A program made the position numbers and the translations under genes. Positions 1-7,229 of a stretch of DNA of 56,309 nt are shown piece by piece. How positions within the stretch are numbered: position 1 is the stretch's first letter; each line of letters opens with the position of its first letter. Under the pieces are notes generated by a model that did no database searches, was not told where the DNA came from, and saw only the letters and a list, made by a program, of their open reading frames with translations. The stretch is from Candidatus Omnitrophota bacterium (GTDB taxonomy: Bacteria; Omnitrophota; Omnitrophia; Omnitrophales; JACQQS01): contig JACQQS010000073.1 of the NCBI GenBank assembly GCA_016206925.1, forward strand, positions 1-56,309. Direction: 5' to 3'.

Positions 1-145
1 CTGCCGCCAAACCCCCTGCCAAACTGGCGGCCGTTGCATACCCAAGTGAGTTGTCAGCAGATGCCGGAGGGGGTGCGATTCGCTCTTTAGGCAGTGAAAA
101 CACAAGATAATCACCCAAGTCTTCCCAAAGGATCTTTTTCTCCCT
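1..145 (-). other. Open frame continuing past the stop of the small secreted protein gene
   Basis: Reading the minus strand straight on from the TGA stop at 146-148, the same frame stays open for 48 codons to the window edge. Its translation looks protein-like (it contains ILWEDLGDYLVFSLPKERIA). No ATG, GTG or TTG with a convincing ribosome site sits just after the TGA; a GGGAG lies a few bases after it. It could be the rest of the upstream protein behind a nonsense codon, the start of a new gene from an unusual codon, or chance. An open run of this length has roughly a one in ten chance of arising at random, so confidence is low. Confidence 0.3.
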
Positions 146-367
146 TCATTGTTTAATTTCGGCGGGTGCTTCACCTTTAATGACCGCGACTTCGCTCTTG
201 GGAATCTTTACAACAAAAGCTTCCGGCTGCTCCTCGAGAACTTCAACCTCATTACCCTCTTCGTGCTCGACAAGTTGAAGCCATTCCGCTTGGCTAACGT
301 CAGAGATGAAGAGACACAAGAAACCTGTCAAGCCTATTGCTCTGAGTAACGACGTTCTAGTATGCAT
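146..367 (-). CDS. Small secreted acidic protein downstream of cytochrome-barrel gene
   Basis: This 73-residue protein has a signal peptide of about 27 residues (positive start, hydrophobic LLRAIGLTGFLCLFI, cleavage near SQA) and then an acidic mature part rich in Glu and Val. I do not recognise a family. Its start overlaps the end of the cytochrome-barrel gene by 11 bases, so the two are probably translated together and the product likely works in the same envelope process. The frame stays open after the TGA stop to the window edge, so this may be the N-terminal half of a longer protein broken by a nonsense mutation. Confidence 0.55.
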   Translation of the reverse strand: MHTRTSLLRAIGLTGFLCLFISDVSQAEWLQLVEHEEGNEVEVLEEQPEAFVVKIPKSEVAVIKGEAPAEIKQ

Positions 368-1685
368 ATGTCAGATCAACGAGCAGCTGAGAGGCGCCGT
401 CGGCATCTTCGGGGGTGATAAGCCCCTCCACGGTAAGCTTGATATTAGCCCGCGGCCAGAGGAGCAAGCTCACAATGAGGTTGTCGACATCTCGCGAAAA
501 AGCCTTCTCAAAGGAAGCCTGCTCATAGCGGATCGCCGGTTGCAGCCAGGGGAACAGCACATAATCTGCCTCAATGAACCACGACCAGGTGTCCAGCGTT
601 CTCACGGTCCGGCTGGGTCTGCTGTCGCGTCCGTTGATGATGGCGCCATAGAAATCGAGCTTTCTAAAGTTCGCGCGGAAGTCTACGCCCATTCGACGGA
701 ACTGGTTATGGAAAAGCGGCCCGGTTAACGTGGAGGAGGTTCCCCAATATCCAAATTGGCCGACCGTAATGGCATTGTCCGCCCAGTTGTCGGTTTGCTT
801 GAGCTCGGCGCCTTCCGTCCCGCCCCAGTCTTTCCCATCGAAGCTCAGGCCGCCGTACTTGTAGGCGACGCGATAATAGACGTCCTTCGCGTTATTCTCA
901 TCAAAGACACCGCTTGGCGTGCCACTCGTTGTGCCATTGACAATCCCGACGTTGTACTTAAACCGACCCATCACGACTCCATTGGCCTCAATGCCGGAAG
1001 AGAGATCACCAAGATCCCAGCCGTCCGCAACAACATAGGTGTATGGCAACGGCTTATTGATCGTGCGGCGCACGTTGAGCGGTTGAGCCAGCACGCCGAT
1101 ATCGATGAGTCCCACCCGCAGGTTGAGCGCGTCTTCAGGCAATAACCCTAACCGGCCCCAACTCTTTAAGCTAAGCAGGTCGTTGGCTTGGAAGAAAACA
1201 CGTTTCATACCGGAGCCCAGGCTGCCGGTCGTAGCCGCCTCAAGATCCACCTCGGCCCAAAAGGAGAAAGCCTCGCCGAAGTTGCCGCCCGTGAAGATCT
1301 TGAACTCGTGCGGGAGCTTAAAGTTAAGCGAGGGCTTAGTGTCCTCAGTTAAAAACACCCGTTGGTGCGCATAGAAAGAGACGGGCACCGTGCCGGGGAT
1401 TGTGCCGGGCCAAACCGCTTGAGGAAACACTTCCCTCCAAGCTTGGGCCCCCAACTCAACAGGCTCCTCCTTTACCAGCATAGGATCCTGTTTGCCGGGA
1501 ACGGTGTATCCGTTCTGTCTGAATGCTTCGCCGAAAGAGTTAAGTTTAAAGAATCCAAGGTGGCAAGTCGTGCAGCTCGTACGATATTTTCGTGCGAATG
1601 TCGGTAACGCACTTGCGTCACTCACCAGCCCGAGAATAAGTCCTGTAACTAATAAAGCCACAGATAAAATAGGCATTCTCTTCAT
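357..1685 (-). CDS. Monoheme cytochrome c fused to outer-membrane beta-barrel
   Basis: The protein has 442 residues. A signal peptide (about residues 1-26, ending at DASA) is followed at once by a c-type heme site, CTTCH at residues 38-42, inside the stretch RKYRTSCTTCHLGFFKLNSF. The remaining 390 or so residues alternate short amphipathic strands and turns and end in an aromatic residue (TYAY), as porin-like barrels do. Proteins with this layout are known from anaerobic and metal-cycling bacteria and are thought to carry electrons at or across the outer membrane; that role is an inference here. The start is preceded by a strong GAGGGGG ribosome site. The gene lies downstream of a two-component pair on the same strand, and a perfect palindrome sits about 60 bases before the start, so regulated expression is likely. 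Confidence 0.75.
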   Translation of the reverse strand: MKRMPILSVALLVTGLILGLVSDASALPTFARKYRTSCTTCHLGFFKLNSFGEAFRQNGYTVPGKQDPMLVKEEPVELGAQAWREVFPQAVWPGTIPGTVPVSFYAHQRVFLTEDTKPSLNFKLPHEFKIFTGGNFGEAFSFWAEVDLEAATTGSLGSGMKRVFFQANDLLSLKSWGRLGLLPEDALNLRVGLIDIGVLAQPLNVRRTINKPLPYTYVVADGWDLGDLSSGIEANGVVMGRFKYNVGIVNGTTSGTPSGVFDENNAKDVYYRVAYKYGGLSFDGKDWGGTEGAELKQTDNWADNAITVGQFGYWGTSSTLTGPLFHNQFRRMGVDFRANFRKLDFYGAIINGRDSRPSRTVRTLDTWSWFIEADYVLFPWLQPAIRYEQASFEKAFSRDVDNLIVSLLLWPRANIKLTVEGLITPEDADGASQLLVDLTYAY

Positions 1686-1745
1686 CGCAAGCCCCCTCGT
1701 TTTTGCTTACTGGTGCACCTTTTTATTAGCATCTTTTCGATGAAT

Positions 1746-1760
1746 AACGATAGTATCGTT
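1746..1760. promoter_or_regulatory. Perfect palindrome upstream of cytochrome-barrel gene (operator candidate)
   Basis: AACGATA, one central G, then TATCGTT: a perfect 7-base inverted repeat about 60 bases upstream of the cytochrome-barrel start codon. Its position and symmetry fit a repressor or activator site. The protein that binds it is unknown; the adjacent OmpR-type regulator usually prefers direct repeats. Confidence 0.5.
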
Positions 1761-1830
1761 CCGCCGTACCGATGATTATTTAGGAATGAATAAACGGATC
1801 TTACTGATTTGGTCTGAAGATATCCTGAAG

Positions 1831-1853
1831 AAAAGCTTAAGGTTTCTTAAGCT
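1831..1853 (-). terminator. Possible rho-independent terminator of sensor kinase gene
   Basis: AGCTTAAG and CTTAAGCT form a perfect 8-base stem around a 4-base loop (1834-1853). It overlaps the kinase stop codon, and on the minus strand it is followed by TTTTC. The stem is AT-rich and the T-run short, so it may be a weak terminator that lets some transcription continue into the cytochrome gene. Confidence 0.4.
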
Positions 1854-3301
1854 AAAGGAAGGCTTACTTGTGGGAGGTTCTCTTGCTTCATTTCATCTGT
1901 GGCGGTGACGGCAGGCAAGCGCACACCGAACGTGCTGCCTTCACCGGGCCGGCTCTGGACGCGAATCGTTCCTCCATGCGCCTCGGCAATCCACTTACAA
2001 ATCGACAACCCAAGTCCATAGCTGCCCTCTACCCGGCTCCGCGCGCTGTCGACGCGATAAAACCGGTCAAAGATCCTCGGCAAATGCTGCGTTTCAATCC
2101 CAACGCCTGTGTCGGCAACCGTCAGCTCTACTTCACCGTTTTCGAGCCGATACCCTAATGTGATCCGGCCGCCTTCCGGCGTGTGCTTCACGGCGTTGTC
2201 AACCAAATTAAGGAACAACTGTTTTAACCTCATCTCATCAGCGCGAATCACGGCATCCGTTCCGTCTATGACCTCAACTCGAAGATGCTTTGGCTCGGCT
2301 AAGACCCGAGCTGTTTCTGCCATTTCCTCGATCATCTGCTTTAGCGGAATCGGCTCTAGATTGAGAGCCACTTTCTCGGCCTCTGCGTTAGAAAGGAAGA
2401 GAAGCATTTCGACCAAACGTGACATCCGATTGATTTCGCTGGAACATGTTTCTAGCGTTTCTTGACTGCGATCTGAAATGGGGTGCTTTTTCAACTCAAG
2501 CTCGACTTCTCCCCTGAGAACAGCGAGGGGGGTTCTCAACTCATGAGAAGCATCCGAGACAAATCGCTGCATTTGTACAAAAGAGTGGTGGAGCCGCTCA
2601 ATCATGCTGTTGAAGGTTTCCGCAAGTAACTGAACCTCGTCGCCGGTCTTTGGTACACTCAATCGCCGGCTGCAATCCTTCATTTGAATCACTTGTGCGG
2701 TCCGAATCACCTCCTTGAGCGGGCTCAAGGCCCGGTTGAGCAATATCCATGCCCCAACGCTTGCAAGGATTAAGACGCACGGGACAACTACAATCAAGAT
2801 GAAAACGAGATGCGCCAACACCTTATGGACTTCCTGGAGCGGAACCGCAACAAGTCCAACATACGTTAGATTTCCTTCCTCACGGACTTCGCGGCGGATC
2901 ACGCGCCAAAGCCCGGAACCGGGAATCCGAAGCGCTGTCAGGTTAGTCAGACTTGTATCGGCCCAAGCATCAAGGCTCGCGGCAACGTCGGGCGGTGTAT
3001 CGGGTGACTTATAGATTGGTTTGTTACTGGAATCGGTTATGCGGATATGGGCATGGGAATCAAGCATTGCCACCTCCGCCATTTCCTTAACAACCTCGGT
3101 CAAATCCAATTGTCGGTGCTGCGGCAATAACTCTACGAGGCACGCTGTGTAGGTCTCCAACCGCAGATCGAACTCATGGTAAAGCTTTGCTGAAACCATC
3201 TGGTAAAGAGCAGTTGCCACAACGAGATGAACCAATCCAAGGCTGAAGAGGTACCAAGCAATCAGTCGGAAACGGATGTTTTTGGAATTTGCGCGCATCA
3301 T
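1847..3301 (-). CDS. Sensor histidine kinase (HAMP, HisKA, HATPase)
   Basis: This 484-residue membrane kinase senses a signal outside the inner membrane and phosphorylates the response regulator encoded just upstream. Visible parts are a first membrane segment (about 13-33), a periplasmic domain of about 130 residues, a second membrane segment (about 163-188), a HAMP linker, an H-box SDASHELRTPL with the phospho-accepting His near residue 253, and an ATP-binding domain with LVDNAVKH (N box), DTGVGI (G1) and GLGLS (G2). The layout matches kinases paired with OmpR-family regulators, including the heavy-metal-sensing group, but the signal cannot be read from the sequence. Its ATG directly follows the TAA of the regulator gene, so the two are one transcript. 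Confidence 0.9.
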   Translation of the reverse strand: MMRANSKNIRFRLIAWYLFSLGLVHLVVATALYQMVSAKLYHEFDLRLETYTACLVELLPQHRQLDLTEVVKEMAEVAMLDSHAHIRITDSSNKPIYKSPDTPPDVAASLDAWADTSLTNLTALRIPGSGLWRVIRREVREEGNLTYVGLVAVPLQEVHKVLAHLVFILIVVVPCVLILASVGAWILLNRALSPLKEVIRTAQVIQMKDCSRRLSVPKTGDEVQLLAETFNSMIERLHHSFVQMQRFVSDASHELRTPLAVLRGEVELELKKHPISDRSQETLETCSSEINRMSRLVEMLLFLSNAEAEKVALNLEPIPLKQMIEEMAETARVLAEPKHLRVEVIDGTDAVIRADEMRLKQLFLNLVDNAVKHTPEGGRITLGYRLENGEVELTVADTGVGIETQHLPRIFDRFYRVDSARSRVEGSYGLGLSICKWIAEAHGGTIRVQSRPGEGSTFGVRLPAVTATDEMKQENLPQVSLPLA

Positions 3302-3982
3302 TTAAGAATCTCTATCCGGCTCTTTCAAGACATAGCCAATTCCATGCACAGTCTGAATAAGCTGGGTGGGGTACCCGCGGTCCACCTTACTGCGAAGATG
3401 GCTCATATGTACCTCGACGAGATTTGTACCGCTGTCAAAGTTGTAGTTCCACACATGTTGTTCGATCATGGTCCTTGTCAGCGTCTGGCCCACATTGCGC
3501 ATCAGATACTCGAGCAGCGAAAATTCCTTTGCGGTCAGCGTAGCGGGCTTGCCTGCCCGTGTTACACATCGCGCGGTAGTGTCCAAAACCAAATCGGCAA
3601 CTTGCAGCGTGCTTGTCTTGGGCGTTCTGCGGCGCAGCAGGGACCTTACCCGTGCAATAAGTTCCGCAACCGCAAAAGGCTTAACCAAATAGTCATCACA
3701 GCCATGGTTCAGCCCAGCGACTCGATCGTGTACGGTGCCTTTTGCGGTCACTGCCAATACGGGCGTTGCGATACCCAACTTGCGCAGGGTCTTTAAAAGT
3801 GCCGACCCATCAAGCTTCGGCAGCATAAGGTCCAAGATGATCGCATCATAAGGCGTTCCCTGGGCAATTTTAAGACCTTCCTCGCCATCATAAGCGCAGT
3901 CCGCTGCGTAGCCAATTTCAAGAAGACTCCGCCGCATGAAGCTCGCAACCCGTTTCTCATCCTCGATGATGAGTACGCGCAT
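3302..3982 (-). CDS. OmpR-family response regulator
   Basis: From the ATG at 3982 the protein has 226 residues. The frame extends upstream to 4036, but MRVLIIEDEK is the canonical receiver start and has a GGAG about ten bases before it. The receiver domain shows the acidic pair (ED, residues 7-8), the phospho-accepting Asp in IILDLMLP (residue 51), the conserved Thr in VTAKG and the Lys in YLVKPF. The C-terminal half is a winged helix of the OmpR/PhoB type ending in QTVHGIGYVLK. It is the partner of the kinase that follows without a gap, and the cytochrome-barrel gene downstream is the nearest plausible target. Confidence 0.92.
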   Translation of the reverse strand: MRVLIIEDEKRVASFMRRSLLEIGYAADCAYDGEEGLKIAQGTPYDAIILDLMLPKLDGSALLKTLRKLGIATPVLAVTAKGTVHDRVAGLNHGCDDYLVKPFAVAELIARVRSLLRRRTPKTSTLQVADLVLDTTARCVTRAGKPATLTAKEFSLLEYLMRNVGQTLTRTMIEQHVWNYNFDSGTNLVEVHMSHLRSKVDRGYPTQLIQTVHGIGYVLKEPDRDS

Positions 3983-4059
3983 GTTCCAGGTCTCTCCAGG
4001 GCAATCGCATCTTAACCTTTTGAAGCAGCAAAACAAATCAATTAAGGTAATTATTTATT

Positions 4060-4098
4060 TCAAGTAAGGTAAATCGCTACCTCAATTGTGTCAAGTAA
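4060..4098. promoter_or_regulatory. Direct and inverted repeats in the two-component promoter region
   Basis: TCAAGTAA occurs at 4060-4067 and again at 4091-4098, 31 bases apart, which is about three helical turns and would place both on the same DNA face. Between them lies an inverted repeat, AGGTA and TACCT separated by six bases (4067-4082). Paired direct repeats are typical binding sites for OmpR-type dimers, so autoregulation is plausible. The gap 4037-4148 holds no gene. Confidence 0.4.
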
Positions 4099-4148
4099 AA
4101 CCAGTAAACCAATATACGATTAAATGCGCTAAGACTTTTTGTGAATAC

Positions 4149-4931
4149 TTAGCTTAGAAATTTCTTCGCATATTGATGCGCGTTTAAGACAAGTTCAACG
4201 TCATCCTCCTTAAACAAGAAAGGTTTAATCTGGTTCGCGAGAACTCTCAATTCTTTTTTGGAAAATTTCTCCAAGCGATTTAAAATAATTTCCGTCGCGG
4301 TGCCCGACAATTTATTAGCCTTGAGCACCTCATCACTACTAGGAAATTTCCTTTTGAGCATATAAAGCGTGTCATAAATGTCCCTTCCCCTTCCCCTGTT
4401 TAGAAGGGCAAGAATCTTCTCGGAAAATAAATAAGCTCGATGTAGTAAAACAGCGGAAAAGTTGTAACCATATAAACTAAGCACGCCTGATTCGGTATCC
4501 AGCTTCCATTTGGGCTGATAGATATCGAGTTTAATCATCACATCGACATTTCTTTGATCCGTAAGGCTGTATAACCTTGCGATATCTTTGAAATGCAATT
4601 CAACCCAAATGAGACGGCCCCTCTCCTCAAAGGAAACCTCCGGGGCAAAACCTTCTTTTTTTAATCCAAATACCACATCGTCTACAGCAGATTTAAGCTT
4701 CTGGAGTGTAAGTCCAGGTGTATCGAAATCCAAATCCTCTGAAAAACGTGGCAGCGAGTAGAAATACCTCAAAGCGGTACCGCCTGTGAAGAACATGCTC
4801 TTTGCAATCTTGGTTCTGTATAGGTTGGCAAGGATAATGACGTGTAGGTATTCCCTGACAATGCCTCGCCTCTTTACGATTGGAAGTCCATTGTGCTTAG
4901 CTTCTTCTAGCAGATACTCAAGCGTTAGCAT
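4149..4931 (-). CDS. AbiEii/AbiGii-type nucleotidyltransferase toxin
   Basis: From the ATG at 4931 the protein has 260 residues. The signature is FFTGGTALRYF followed by PRFSEDLDFD (residues 47-70), which is the nucleotidyltransferase motif GG(S/T) plus the metal-binding Asp pair of the AbiEii toxin family. Members are toxins of type IV toxin-antitoxin systems, originally found as phage abortive-infection genes, and act as NTP transferases. The ATG at 4931 overlaps the stop of the upstream antitoxin gene (ATGCTAA) and has AGGGG in front; the ATG at 4949 is the alternative. The overlap fits tight co-translation with the antitoxin. Confidence 0.85.
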   Translation of the reverse strand: MLTLEYLLEEAKHNGLPIVKRRGIVREYLHVIILANLYRTKIAKSMFFTGGTALRYFYSLPRFSEDLDFDTPGLTLQKLKSAVDDVVFGLKKEGFAPEVSFEERGRLIWVELHFKDIARLYSLTDQRNVDVMIKLDIYQPKWKLDTESGVLSLYGYNFSAVLLHRAYLFSEKILALLNRGRGRDIYDTLYMLKRKFPSSDEVLKANKLSGTATEIILNRLEKFSKKELRVLANQIKPFLFKEDDVELVLNAHQYAKKFLS

Positions 4932-5554
4932 TGGGCATATCCCCTGCATTGCTTAAGTGTTGAAATGGTCTTGTCATTGAAGTATGAACCGTAGCGTAAA
5001 ACCTTTTTCCAATTCAAGCGGCGTAAAATCTTTTTATCGAGGCGCTCCTCGCTCAAATTCAAAGTAAGACCAGAGCGCAGACGGTAATAGATAAAGTCAG
5101 CTAATGCCTTTTCACGCACCGCCATGGTTACTTTGAAGCCCTCGTAAGAAACGATGTGGTAACCCAGAAACGCCTCCGGTTTGCACGTTCTAAAATAAAA
5201 AGATCCGTATTTATTGCGGAATGCCCGGGTTGGGCGTGTCGTCAAAGATGTCACGGCAGAAGCAACCTCTGGAATTATGCTGTAAAAAGAGAGTGCCGTT
5301 TCAAGCGAAACATAGGAAGGCTCATACAGCCTATTGGCCACGTATAGATCAGGAATGTCGCGATCCGATCCTGGTTCTGTAAATTCATATAAATCCCTTC
5401 TCAGCCGTCCGCAATACCCTTTGGAAACCCAGCGGCTGAGATTGTTTTTGATTGTTTTCTCATGTTCGTTGGGGAAGAGATTCTTAACGTCGCGAAGAGT
5501 GAAGATGAGAAGTTTGTGCTTTTTAATTTGAGACGAAAACGTGAGATATTCCAT
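4925..5554 (-). CDS. AbiEi-type antitoxin / transcriptional repressor
   Basis: This 209-residue protein begins with a winged-helix-like segment (about residues 1-60, with LFPNEHEKTIKNNLSRWVSKGYCGRL split over it) and continues with the AbiEi antitoxin fold, including YVSLETALSFYSIIPE and VREKALADFIYYRL. In the known AbiE systems the antitoxin both opposes the toxin and represses its own promoter by binding inverted repeats. A near-perfect inverted repeat sits seven bases upstream of this start codon, in line with that. An AAGGA ribosome site lies about nine bases before the ATG. The toxin gene follows with a short overlap. Confidence 0.82.
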   Translation of the reverse strand: MEYLTFSSQIKKHKLLIFTLRDVKNLFPNEHEKTIKNNLSRWVSKGYCGRLRRDLYEFTEPGSDRDIPDLYVANRLYEPSYVSLETALSFYSIIPEVASAVTSLTTRPTRAFRNKYGSFYFRTCKPEAFLGYHIVSYEGFKVTMAVREKALADFIYYRLRSGLTLNLSEERLDKKILRRLNWKKVLRYGSYFNDKTISTLKQCRGYAQC

Positions 5555-5560
5555 TTTACT

Positions 5561-5582
5561 AAGTCCTTAATTTTAGGGACTT
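5561..5582 (-). promoter_or_regulatory. Inverted repeat at the abiE promoter (AbiEi operator candidate)
   Basis: AAGTCCTTAA (5561-5570) and TTAGGGACTT (5573-5582) form a 10-base inverted repeat with one mismatch. It ends seven bases before the antitoxin start and covers a TAAAAT -10-like element. This matches the known autoregulation of AbiE operons by AbiEi. The rest of the 5555-5813 gap shows nothing else clear. Confidence 0.55.
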
Positions 5583-5813
5583 TCTAAAACGAATGGTACC
5601 TGACCAAACTCGGTTCGTCAAGGCGTAATCCGTTAGGGGTCTGTCCCACTTTAGGCAGTTGCTACGGGCGCCGTTTGTTCGAGCGGTGGCGGTCGGCCGC
5701 TTGGTCCAGCGGTGCCACTCCCCTGTCAATGTTCTTTGTATTTGCGGTTGGTAAGGATATACTTCTGCGAAACGAGCAATGCTTGAAAAGTTCTTTAAGG
5801 GAGGAGAATTGAC

Positions 5814-6230
5814 ATGAAAGCGGTTACGGAACATTTGTGGTTTAATACGAAAAAGCGGCGCGAGTATCTCAATATTACACTGCAAGTGGAAGAAGTTCTG
5901 CGGCGGAGCGGGATAAAGGAAGGTCTTTGCCTTGTTAACGCGATGCACATTACAGCAAGTGTGTACATCAATGACGATGAATCCGGGCTCATTCAGGATT
6001 TTGATGAATTTCTCGAGAAACTTGCTCCGTACGATGTGAAGAAATACCGCCACCACCAAACCGGCGAAGACAACGGCGATGCGCACCTTAAAAGACAAAT
6101 TTTCGGGCGGGAAGTGGTCGTTGCCGTTACCGGCGGAAAACTGGATTTCGGGCCGTGGGAGCAGATTTTCTATGCGGAATTTGACGGACAGCGGAAAAAG
6201 CGCGTATTGGTAAAAGTAATCGGCGAGTGA
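5814..6230 (+). CDS. yjbQ: YjbQ-family (UPF0047) secondary thiamine-phosphate synthase
   Basis: A 138-residue protein that matches the YjbQ family over its full usual length. Hallmarks are the N-terminal LNIT strand, [15 protein letters not shown], the His/Asp-rich [21 protein letters not shown] (split by variable residues) and the ending [13 protein letters not shown]. The E. coli member has weak thiamine-phosphate synthase activity, but the true role of the family is unsettled. The start is clear: AGGGAGGAG lies seven bases before the ATG. A ThiD gene occurs 20 kb away in the same window, so thiamine metabolism is at least compatible. The next gene is a Crp/Fnr regulator on the same strand, about 107 bases on. 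Confidence 0.85.
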   Translation: MKAVTEHLWFNTKKRREYLNITLQVEEVLRRSGIKEGLCLVNAMHITASVYINDDESGLIQDFDEFLEKLAPYDVKKYRHHQTGEDNGDAHLKRQIFGREVVVAVTGGKLDFGPWEQIFYAEFDGQRKKRVLVKVIGE

Positions 6231-6337
6231 AATTTCGAGGTGAATTCAGCCTTTGTTTTCCGGATTCAATCGTGTAACATATTTGCGTAAAAAGGTTTGA
6301 ATTAATCGCACAGGGCATTAAGACAAGGAACCACGAA

Positions 6338-7042
6338 GTGAAATGTAAGATGGAGTGCACGATTTGCCCGGCCTCTTCGGCAAGCGTTTTTTCCGGCCTG
6401 CCGGAAGAGAAACTGAGGCAGCTTGAACAGGTGCAAACCACCAACGTTTACAAGAAACACCAAATTGTCTTTTATGAAGGCAATCCGGCTTTGGGTATTT
6501 ATTGCATAAGCGAGGGAAAGGTGAAACTTTACAAGACAACGGAAGAGGGGAAGCAGCGTATTCTAAAGATATCCGGGGTGGGCGCGCTTCTCGGTTATGC
6601 GTCTCTTTTCAGCGGGCAGAACGAACAGTACACAGCAGAAGTTATCGAAGACGCGCATATCTGCTTTCTGGAGAAAAACGGGTTCTTGGCGTTTCTAAAG
6701 AAAAGTCCGGAATTGGCCATGGCCGTTTTGAGCCGTTTAAGTGTCGAGACCATAAAGTCCCACGAGCAATTGCTTGACCAAACCTTTAAAAGCGCCCGGC
6801 GGCGTTTGGCCGAGATGCTTTTAAGCTTGCGGGGGTCATTCGGGCAGAAAGACAAGAAGGGTGTTCGTCTAAACCTAAGTCTTACCCGCGACGAATTATC
6901 CCAGGCCATCGGTGCCACTATGGAGACGACCGTCAGACTGCTTAGCGAGTTTAAACAGGAAGGCATCATCACCGAAGAAGACCACAAGATTTTGATCCTG
7001 AAGTCCGACGAGTTGGCCGCTCTGGCAACTCCCGCCTTTTAG
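6338..7042 (+). CDS. Crp/Fnr-family transcription regulator with N-terminal cysteines
   Basis: The protein has 234 residues: a cyclic-nucleotide-like sensor barrel (about 20-130, with GNPALGIYCISEGKVKL), the dimer helix and a C-terminal winged helix whose recognition region is LTRDELSQAIGATMETTVRLL (split across the helix-turn-helix). The N-terminus carries Cys3, Cys7 and Cys10, and further cysteines occur in the barrel (YCISEG, AHICFLE). Fnr proteins bind an oxygen-sensitive Fe-S cluster through a similar N-terminal cluster plus one internal Cys, so redox sensing is plausible but unproven, as the spacing differs. The chosen GTG has AAGGA eight bases before it; an ATG 12 bases later is the alternative. 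A strong Fnr-type palindrome lies just downstream. Confidence 0.85.
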   Translation: MKCKMECTICPASSASVFSGLPEEKLRQLEQVQTTNVYKKHQIVFYEGNPALGIYCISEGKVKLYKTTEEGKQRILKISGVGALLGYASLFSGQNEQYTAEVIEDAHICFLEKNGFLAFLKKSPELAMAVLSRLSVETIKSHEQLLDQTFKSARRRLAEMLLSLRGSFGQKDKKGVRLNLSLTRDELSQAIGATMETTVRLLSEFKQEGIITEEDHKILILKSDELAALATPAF

Positions 7043-7076
7043 TTTTTCTCATTAAGTTATTCTATCCGAACAAGTT

Positions 7077-7104
7077 ATATGAATTGACCAAGATCAATTC
7101 ATAT
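7077..7104. promoter_or_regulatory. Fnr-type palindrome before the pyruvate oxidoreductase gene
   Basis: Perfect 11-base arms (ATATGAATTGA at 7077-7087 and TCAATTCATAT at 7094-7104) flank a 6-base spacer. The core TTGAC-CAAG-ATCAA differs from the Fnr/Dnr consensus TTGAT-N4-ATCAA at one position. It lies between the Crp/Fnr gene and the nifJ leader ORF, and that regulator is the obvious candidate binder. Confidence 0.75.
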
Positions 7105-7181
7105 TTTGCTTCACCTCATAGCGTCTTCCCGCTTTGTGCCCGAGACTATCTTGAGACTATCTAATGAAGGAGAGAAACATA

Positions 7182-7229
7182 ATGGAAAAGACGCCAGAGA
7201 AAACTAATTTTTTGTGGGAAATGCAGTGA
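7182..7229 (+). CDS. 15-codon leader ORF translationally coupled to nifJ
   Basis: ATG at 7182 is preceded by a strong AAGGAGAG ribosome site and encodes MEKTPEKTNFLWEMQ, ending in TGA at 7227-7229. The last A of that stop is the A of the nifJ ATG (TGATG), and nifJ itself has only a weak GGGA in front. This is the classic layout for translational coupling, where ribosomes that finish the leader restart on the main gene. The peptide contains no run of a single amino acid, so classical attenuation is unlikely. Confidence 0.5.
   Translation: MEKTPEKTNFLWEMQ

Noticed and set aside
146-148. Selenocysteine insertion at the TGA
   Set aside because: No convincing SECIS hairpin with a good loop is visible right after the TGA, and no selenoprotein machinery is seen; a nonsense codon or error is simpler.
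5640-5740. tRNA-like fragments (GTTCGAGC, GGTCCAGCGG)
   Set aside because: The T-loop lacks the required final C, and no acceptor or anticodon stem could be folded around it.
5559-6098. 179-codon minus-strand frame over the yjbQ start
   Set aside because: It mostly mirrors yjbQ, which has a strong ribosome site and full family match.
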